From: Streptomyces sp. CGMCC 4.7035
Lineage (GTDB): Bacteria; Actinomycetota; Actinomycetes; Streptomycetales; Streptomycetaceae
Assembly (NCBI RefSeq): GCF_031583065.1
Contig: NZ_CP134053.1
Span: forward strand, 806,001-870,000
Length of the DNA: 64,000 nt
Reading direction: 5' to 3'
Each line of letters opens with the position of its first letter. Position 1 is the first letter of the stretch. A program made the position numbers and the translations under genes. This document shows positions 37,901 through 46,900 of this stretch, one piece after another. The notes under the pieces were generated by a model. That model saw nothing but the letters and a program-made list of their open reading frames with translations, searched no databases and was not told the DNA's origin.

Positions 37901-40900
37901 GGAGGGTGCGTCGGAGGGCGTGCCGGGTGTGTCGGTGCCGGTGGTGGTGCTGGATGAGCCGGGTGTGGTGGCGGCGGTGTCGTCGTTGTCCGGTGGGTCT
38001 GTGCCGGTGTCGTTGGTGTCGGGGCAGTTGGCGTATGTGATTTATACGTCGGGGTCGACGGGGACGCCGAAGGGTGTGGCGGTCTCGCATGGGGCGTTGG
38101 CGAATACGGTGGCGGTGTTCACGCCGGTGTTCGGTGCGGTGCCGGGTGTGGGGGTGTTGCAGTTCGTTTCGTTCAGTTTCGATGCGTCGGTGCTGGATGT
38201 GGCGGTGGCGTTGACGTCGGGGGCGCGTTTGGTGGTGGCGTCGGCGGCGCAGCGGGTGGATGCGGGGTTGTTGCGGGATCTGGTGGTCTCGGCCGGGGTG
38301 CGGGTGGCCAGTGTGGTGCCGAGTCTGCTGGAGATGCTCTCGCCGGGGGATCTGGCGCCGGTGGAGCACATGGTGGTGGGTTCGGAGGCGATCTCTGCCC
38401 GGACGGCCGGGGCGTGGGCGCAGGGCCGTGTGTTGTCCCATGCCTATGGTCCGACGGAGGCCGCGGTGATGATGGCGGCCGGGGTGCTGGATCCGGGGGT
38501 GGCGGAGTCTGCGGTGGTGTCGTTCGGGCGTCCGTCCGGTAACAGCCGGGTGTTCGTGCTGGACGAGCGGCTTGCTCCGGTGCCGGTGGGTGTGGCGGGT
38601 GAGTTGTATATCGCGGGTGCGCAGCTGGCCCGTGGGTATGCGGGCCGTGCGGGTCTGACCGGTGAGCGGTTCGTCGCCGACCCGTTCGACACCACCGGTG
38701 GTGGTGGCCGTTTGTACCGGACCGGGGATGTGGTGCGGTGGAGCGAGTCCGGTGAGCTGGTGTTCGTCGGGCGTGCGGATGAGCAGGTGAAGGTCCGTGG
38801 TTTCCGGATCGAGCTGGGCGAGATCCAGGCGGTCATCGCCGCGCACCCGCAGGTCGGGCAGGCTGCCGTGATCGCGCGGGAGGATGAGGGCGGGGACAAG
38901 CGTCTGGTCGCCTACGTCGTCCCGGCAACCGGTGCGGAAGCCGATCCGGTCGTGCTGCGGGAGCATGTTGCTTCGCGGCTGCCGGAGTACATGGTTCCGG
39001 CTGCGGTGGTGGTGCTGGATGTGCTGCCGCTGAACACGAACGGGAAGCTGGACCGCAAGGCCCTGCCCGCGCCGGACTTCACCGCGATCGCTGGTTCCGG
39101 GCGTGGCCCGGCCAACGTGCGCGAGGAACTGCTCTGCCAGGGCTTTGCCGAGGTCCTGGGGCTGGAGTCGGTCGGCGTCGATGACGACTTCTTCGCGCTG
39201 GGCGGTCATTCTCTGCTGGCGGTGCGGCTGGTGGAGTGGTTGCGGGTGCGGGGTGTGTCGGTGTCGGTGCGGGCGCTGTTCGTCTCGCCGACGCCGGCGG
39301 GTCTGGCGGCCACCTCGGGTGCGGTGTCGGTGGTGGTGCCGGAGAACCTGATCCCGGACGGGGCGCAGGTGATCACGCCGGAGATGCTGCCGCTGGTCGA
39401 GCTGACCGAGGCCGAGGTCCAGACCGTGGTCGGCACGGTCGAGGGCGGTGCGGCGAACGTGGCGGACATCTATCCGCTGGCCCCGCTGCAGGAAGGCATC
39501 TTCTTCCACCACCTGCTGGCCGACGGCGGCCAGGACGCGTACGCGCTGCCGACGGTCCTCGAGTTCGACGGCCGTTCCCGGCTCGACGGGTTCCTCTCCG
39601 CGTTGCAGCAGGTGATCGACCGGCACGACGTGTTCCGCACGTCGGTGGTGTGGCAGGGGCTGCGCGAGCCGGTCCAGGTGGTGTGGCGATCTGCGGCGCT
39701 GCCCGTCACCGAGGTCAGGCTCGATGCCGATGCCGAGGACCCGGCGGCGGAGTTGGTGGCGTCGGTCGGACTGTCGATGGACCTGGGGCGCGCACCGCTC
39801 CTGGACCTGCACATCACCGAGATGTCCGACGGCCGGTGGCTCGGACTGCTGCGGATGCACCACCTGGTGCAGGACCACACCACGTTGGAGGTGGTGCTGG
39901 GCGAGATCCAGGCGGTGCTGGAGGGCCGGGCCGAGGAGCTTCCGGAGCCGTTGTCGTTCCGGGAATTCGTGGCGCAGGCCCGGGCCGGTCTGGACACCGG
40001 GGAGCACGAGGAGTTCTTCCGCGAGCTGCTGGCCGGGGTGGACGAGCCGACCGCGGCGTTCGGTGTCACTGACGTACGCGGCGACGGCTCCGCGGTCGAA
40101 CGGGCAGTCCTGCCCGTCGATCCCGAGCTGGCGGTGCGCTTGCGGGAGATGTCCCGTCGGCTGGGGGCCAGCCCGGCCACGGTGATGCATGTGGCGTGGT
40201 CGCGGGTGCTGGCGGCGGTCTCCGGCCGTGACGACGTCGTCTTCGGCACCGTGCTGCTGGGACGCATGAACGCCGGCGCCGGCTCCGACCGGGTACCCGG
40301 CCTGTTCATGAACACCCTTCCGGTGCGGGTGCGCACCACCGAACTCGACGTACAGGCCGCGGTTGCGGCGATGCGCGGTCAGCTGGCCGGGCTGTTGGAG
40401 CACGAGCACGCGCCGCTGGCGCTGGCCCAGCGGGTCAGCGGGGTGCCGGCCGATGAGCCGCTGTTCACCGCGCTGTTCAACTACCGGCACAACACCGCCG
40501 GAGGGGCACATGGTGCCGGCGACGGCGGTGCCCGTGGCGGCGGGTTCGACGGTGTCCGGCCGGTGCTCGCCCGGGACAGCACCAACTACCCGTTGACGGT
40601 GTCGGTCGATGACAGTGGCGCCGAGCGCTTTGCCGTGACGGTGGATGCGGTCGGGCCGATCGATCCGCAGGCTGTGGCGGGGATGCTGCTCACCGCGGTC
40701 GGCGGTGTGGTGTCGGCGTTGGAGAACGCTCTGGACGGCGGCGTGCAGGTGCCGCTGTCGGCGGTGGGTGTGCTGGACGCCGCGGAGCTGGACCAGGTGC
40801 TGCGTCAGTGGAACGACACCGATGTGGTCGTACCGCGGGGGACGCTGCCGGAGGTGTTCGCGGCGCAGGTGGCGCGGACGCCGGACGCGGTGGCAGTGGT

Positions 40901-43900
40901 GTCGGGGGACGAGCGGTTGACCTATGCGCAGTTGGACGCGCGGGCGAACCAGCTGGCGAGGTTGCTGGCCGGACACGGGGTGGGCCCGGACTCGCTGGTG
41001 GCGGTGCTGATGGAGCGTTCTGCCGATCTGGTGGTGGCGCTGCTGGGAGTGCTCAAGGCGGGGGCGGCGTATCTGCCGATCGACCCGGCCTACCCGGCCG
41101 AGCGGATCGGCTTCGTGCTCGCCGATGCACGTCCGTCGCTCGTGTTCACCGCGACCGCGTGCCTTCCTGCTCTGTCCGAAGTGGATGTACCGGTGTTCGT
41201 GCTGGACGATCCGCGGACCGCGGCGAGGGTCGCCGATCTGGACGACAGCGCCCTGACATCAGCGGAGCGCTGTGGCTCTCTGCTGTTGGATCACCCCGCG
41301 TATGCGATCTACACGTCGGGATCGACGGGGCGTCCCAAGGGCGTGGCTGTCACTCACCGCAATGTGATGAGCCTGTTCGCGTCGACGATGAAGCTCTTCG
41401 AGTTCGGTTCCGACGACGTGTGGAGCTGGTTCCACTCGTTCGCCTTCGACTTCTCGGTGTGGGAGTTGTGGGGCGCGCTGCTGCACGGTGGACGACTGGT
41501 GGTGGTCTCGTACGAGGTTTCCCGGTCGCCGGAGGAGTTCTGGGACCTGCTTGATCGTGAGCGGGTCACGGTCCTGAGCCAGACGCCGTCGGCGTTCTAC
41601 CAGCTGATTGCGGCTGGGGCGAGCCGTCCGGACTCGGCTGCGGCGCTTCGTGCCGTGGTGTTCGGCGGGGAGGCGTTGGATCCCGCGCGGCTGGCTGACT
41701 GGTGGGCCGGCCGGCCGGGGGGCCGCCCGCGTCTTGTCAACATGTACGGCATCACCGAGACCACCGTGCATGTCACCTATCGCGCGCTCGAGGCCGGTGA
41801 CATCGGGACGGCGGCCAGCGCGATCGGGCGAGGGATCCCTGGGCTGTCGGTGTACGTGCTTGATGACGGGCTTCGTCCGGTGCCGGCCGGGGTTGCCGGG
41901 GAGTTGTATGTCGCTGGTGCGCAGTTGGCCCGTGGGTACATGGGGCGCGCTGGTCTGACCGGTGAGCGCTTCGTGGCCTCCCCCTTCGGTGTCGGGGAGC
42001 GGATGTACCGCACCGGTGACCGGGCGCGCTGGACGGCCGATGGGGACCTGGTGTACCTGGGCCGGGCCGACGAGCAGGTGAAGATCCGTGGTTTCCGGAT
42101 CGAGCCGGGCGAGATCCAGGCGGTCATCGCCGAGCATCCGCAGGTGGCGCAGGCGGCTGTGATCGCGCGGGAGGATGTGGGCGGGGACAGGCGTCTGGTC
42201 GCCTACGTCGTCCCGACCGCGGATGCCGATGCCGATGCCGCAGACGGGCTCCGCGCAGTGTTGCGGGAGCATGTTGCTTCGCGTCTGCCGGAGTACATGG
42301 TTCCGGCTGCGGTGGTGGTGCTGGACGGGCTGCCGCTCACGGTGAACGGCAAGCTGGACCGTAAGGCGCTGCCGGCGCCGGACTTCACCGCGATCGCTGG
42401 TTCCGGGCGTGGCCCGGCGAACGTGCGCGAAGAGATCCTGTGCCAGGCGTTCGCGGAGGTTCTGGGGCTGGAGTCGGTCGGTGTCGATGACGACTTCTTC
42501 GCGCTGGGTGGTCACTCCCTGCTGGCGGTGCGGCTGGTGGAGTGGTTGCGGGTGCGGGGTGTGTCGGTGTCGGTGCGGGCGCTTTTCGAGACCCCGACCG
42601 CTGTGGGTCTGGCGGCGGTGGCCGGTGCGGTGTCGGTGGTGGTGCCGGAGAACCTGATCCCGGACGGGGCGCAGGTGATCACGCCGGAGATGCTGCCGCT
42701 GGTCGAGCTGACCGAGGCCGAGGTCCAGACCGTGCTCGGCACGGTCGAGGGCGGTGCGGCGAACGTGGCGGACATCTACCCGCTGGCCCCGCTGCAGGAA
42801 GGCATCTTCTTCCACCACCTGCTGGCCGACGGCGGCCAGGACGCGTATGTCCTGCCGATGGTCCTCGAGTTCGACGGCCGTTCCCGGCTCGACGGGTTCC
42901 TCTCCGCGTTGCAGCAGGTGATCGACCGGCACGATGTGTTCCGCACGTCGGTCGTGTGGCAGGGGCTGCGCGAGCCGGTCCAGGTGGTGTGGCGGTCCGC
43001 GGCACTGCCGGTCACCGAGGTGACTCTTGCCGCCGATGCCGCGGACCCGGCGGCGGAGCTGGTGGCGTCGGTCGGCCTGTCGATGGACCTGGGGCGCGCA
43101 CCGCTCCTGGACCTGCATATCACCGAGGCCTCCGACGGCCGGTGGCTCGGATTGCTGAGGACACATCACCTGGTGCAGGACCACACCACGTTGGAGGTGG
43201 TGCTGGGCGAGATCCAGGCAGTGCTGGAGGACAGGATCGAGGACTTGCCGGAGCCGTTGCCGTTCCGGGAGTTCGTGGCCCAGGCCCGGGCCGCTCTCGA
43301 CGCCGGGGAGCACGAGGAGTACTTCCGGGAGCTGCTGGGCGATGTCCAGGAGCCGACCACGGCCTTCGGGGTCAGCGACGTGCACGGAGACGGCTCGAAG
43401 GTGGTACGGACGAGCCTGCCTGTGGATGCCGAGCTGGCGGTGCGGTTGCGTGAGGCGGCCCGTCGGTTGGGGGCCAGCCCGGCCACGGTGATGCATGTGG
43501 CGTGGTCGCGGGTGCTGGCGGTGGTCTCCGGCCGTGACGACGTCGTCTTCGGCACGCTGCTGTTCGGGCGGATGAACGCCGGTGCCGGCTCGGACCGGGT
43601 GCCTGGCCTGTTCATCAACACCCTTCCGGTGCGGGTGCGCACCGGCGAACTCAACGCTCTGGACGCCGTCGCGGCGATGCGCGGTCAGCTGGCCGGGCTG
43701 CTCGAGCACGAGCACGCGCCGCTGGCCCTGGCCCAGCGCGCCAGCGCGGTGCCGGCCGATGAGTCGCTCTTCAACTCGCTGTTCAACTACCGCCACATCA
43801 CGAACGGCGGACACCAGGGCGCTGACGAATCCGGAGCCGACCGGGGCAGCGGGTTCGACGGTGTCCGTCCGCTGTTCGCCCGGGAGCGGACCAACTATCC

Positions 43901-46900
43901 GCTGTCCGTGTCGATCGATGACGACGGTCATGGGTTCGGACTGGTCGTGGACGCGGTCGGGTCGATCGATCCGCAGGCTGTGGTCGCGATGCTGCACACG
44001 GTGGTCGGCCACCTCGTCTCGGCGTTGGAGGATGGCCTCGACGGCGGCGGCGCGCAGGTGCCGCTCTCGGCGGTGGGCGTGCTGGACGCCGCCGAGCTGG
44101 ACCAGGTGCTGCGTCAGTGGAACGACACGGGCGCGCCGGTTTCGCGAGGGACGTTGCCGGAGTTGTTCGCGGCGCAGGTGGCGCGGACGCCGGATGTGCC
44201 GGCGGTGGTGTTCGAGGGTGGTTCGGTGTCGTATGCCGAGCTGGATGCGCGTGCGAATCGTCTGGCCCGGTATCTGTCGGGGCTGGGTGTGGGTGCGGAG
44301 TCGGTGGTGGCTCTGTGTCTGCCGCGTGGTGTGGATGTGATCGTGGCGATGCTGGCCGTGTCGAAGGCTGGGGCGGCGTATCTGCCGATCGATCCGGAGT
44401 ATCCGGCGGAGCGGATCGCGTTCATGCTCACCGATGCCCGGGTGGCGGTTCTGGTCCGCACGGAGGACGTGCTGCTCGATGGGTTGCCGGCCGGGCTGGT
44501 GCGGATGGTGACTCTGGACGATCCGCAGGTGGCTGCGGAGGTGTCGGCTATGTCTGACGACGCTTTCTCGGTTTCTCAACTTCTAGATCATTCCGCCTAT
44601 ATGATCTACACGTCTGGGTCTACGGGGGTGCCCAAGGGTGTGGTGGTCACGCATGCGGGGTTGGGGAGTTTGGTGGCTTCCCAGTCGCGGAGGTTCGCGA
44701 TTGGTGAGGGCAGCCGGGTGCTGCAGTTCGCCTCGGTCGGTTTCGATGCGGCCAGTGCTGAGATTTTCGTGTCGTTGTGTTCGGGTGCGTCCTTGGTGGT
44801 GGCTCCGGCACGGGAGTTGTTGCCGGGTGCCGGCTTGAGCGGTGTGGTGGCGAGGTTCGGGGTGACGCATGTGACGTTGCCGCCTGCGGTGTTGGCGGTG
44901 TTGGAGCCTGAGGATCTGGGTTCGGTGACGACGTTGGTGTCTGCGGGTGAGGCGCTGGGTGGGGAGTTGGTGGCCCGGTGGTCTTCTGGGCGGCGGCTGG
45001 TCAACGCGTACGGGCCGACGGAGACGACGGTGTGTGCGGCGATGTCGGGTGTGTTGTCGGCCGGGGATGTGCCGCATATCGGTACTCCGGTGTTCAACGC
45101 TCGGGCGTATGTGCTGGATGAGCGGCTTGTTCCGGTGCCGGTGGGTGTGGCCGGTGAGCTGTATATCGCGGGTGAGGGTCTGGCTCGTGGGTATGCGGGT
45201 CGTTCGGGTCTGACCGCGGAGCGGTTTGTCGCCGACCCGTTCGGTACTGCCACTGGTGGTGGTCGTTTGTACCGGACCGGGGATGTGGTGCGGTGGGATG
45301 CCGCGGGGAACCTGGTGTTCGCCGGGCGTGCGGATGAGCAGGTGAAGGTCCGTGGGTATCGGATCGAGCCGGGTGAGATCCAGGCGGTGATCGCCGCGCA
45401 TCCGCAGGTGGCGCAGGCCGCGGTGATCGTGCGGGAGGATGCGGGCGGGGACAGGCGTCTGGTCGCCTACGTCGTCCCGACCGCCGATGACGATGCCGAC
45501 GCTGCTGTCGCCGGCGGACTGCCGACCGCGCTGCGGGAGCATGTCGCCTCGCGTCTGCCGGAGTACATGGTCCCGGCTGCGGTGGTGGTGCTGGACACGC
45601 TGCCGCTCACGGTGAACGGGAAGCTGGACCGCAAGGCCCTGCCCGCACCGAACTTCGCCTCCGCGGCCGGGGCCGGGCGCGGTCCCGCCAACGTGCGCGA
45701 GGAGATCCTGTGCCAGGCGTTCGCCGAGGTCCTCGGACTGGAGTCCGTGAGTGTCGACGACGACTTCTTCGCGCTGGGTGGGCACTCTCTGCTCGCGGTG
45801 CGTCTCGTCAGCCGGGTGCGTGCGGTTCTCGGGATCGAGGTGTCTCTGCGGATGCTCTTCGAGGCTCCGACCGTGGCCGGTCTCGCGGCGCGGCTTTCGG
45901 GGGCCGGTGTGGCGCGTTCGGCTTTGGTGCCGTGGGTGCGTCCGGAGCGGTTGCCGTTGTCGTTCGCGCAGCAGCGCCTGTGGTTCATCGGGCAGCTGGA
46001 AGGACGGAGCGCGCTCTACAACGTCCCGGTGGCGATTCGCCTGTCCGGTGACGTCGACCAGGTCGCGCTCGCGGCGGCCCTGCGGGATGTGATCGGCCGG
46101 CACGAGGTGCTGCGCACGGTCTTCCCCACCGCCGCGGACGGGCAGCCGTACCAGCAGATCATCGGCCTTGATGACCTGCAGTGGGAGCTGCAGCGGGTCC
46201 AGGTGGCTGCCGCGGAACTGCCGGGTGCGGTCGCGCAGGCGGTGGACTACGCCTTCGATCTGGTCTCCGAGGTGCCGATCCGGGCATGGCTGTTCACGGC
46301 CGGGCCGGAGGAGCATGTTCTCGTCGTGGTGGTACACCACATCTCCGGCGACGGCTGGTCCATCGGACCACTCGCGAAGGACGTGTCGGCGGCGTACGCG
46401 GCGCGCCTTGAAGGCCGTGCTCCGGTATGGGAGCCGTTGCCGGTGCAGTACGCGGACTACGCGCTGTGGCAGCGCGAACTGCTCGGTGACGATCAGGACC
46501 AGAACAGCCTGATCTCCCGGCAGGTCGCCTACTGGCGCCAGGCCCTGACCGGGGCGCCCGAGGAGCTGTCACTGCCGGTGGACCGTCCGCGTCCGGAGGT
46601 GGCGAGCCACCGCGGACACACCGTTCCGGTGCAGGTCTCGGCTGACGTGCACGCCCGGATTGCGGGCATGGCGCGTGAGCGGGGCGTGACGGCGTTCATG
46701 GTCGTGCAGGCCGCGCTGGCGGTGCTGCTGTCCAAGCTCGGTGCCGGTGAGGACATCCCGATGGGTGCCGCGGTCGCCGGGCGTACGGATGAGGCGCTGG
46801 ACGACCTGGTCGGCTTCTTCGTGAACACGCTGGTGATGCGCACGGACCTGTCGGGCGACCCGACGTTCACCGAGGTGCTGGACCGGGTACGGCGGGTGAG

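Noticed and set aside
33776..38700. Long direct repeats as transposons or a CRISPR-like array.
   Set aside because: The repeats are in-frame parts of NRPS modules with no inverted ends, transposase, short spacers or repeat periodicity.
30231..40976. A 10.7-kb open frame on the minus strand, with similar kilobase-long antisense frames at 6658-11322, 12103-16197, 16755-22673, 49118-52528, 52562-58951 and 59021-63445.
   Set aside because: The translations are low-complexity (H, R, Q, P rich) with no domain, and they lie exactly opposite NRPS coding sequence. They arise from codon bias in high-GC DNA.
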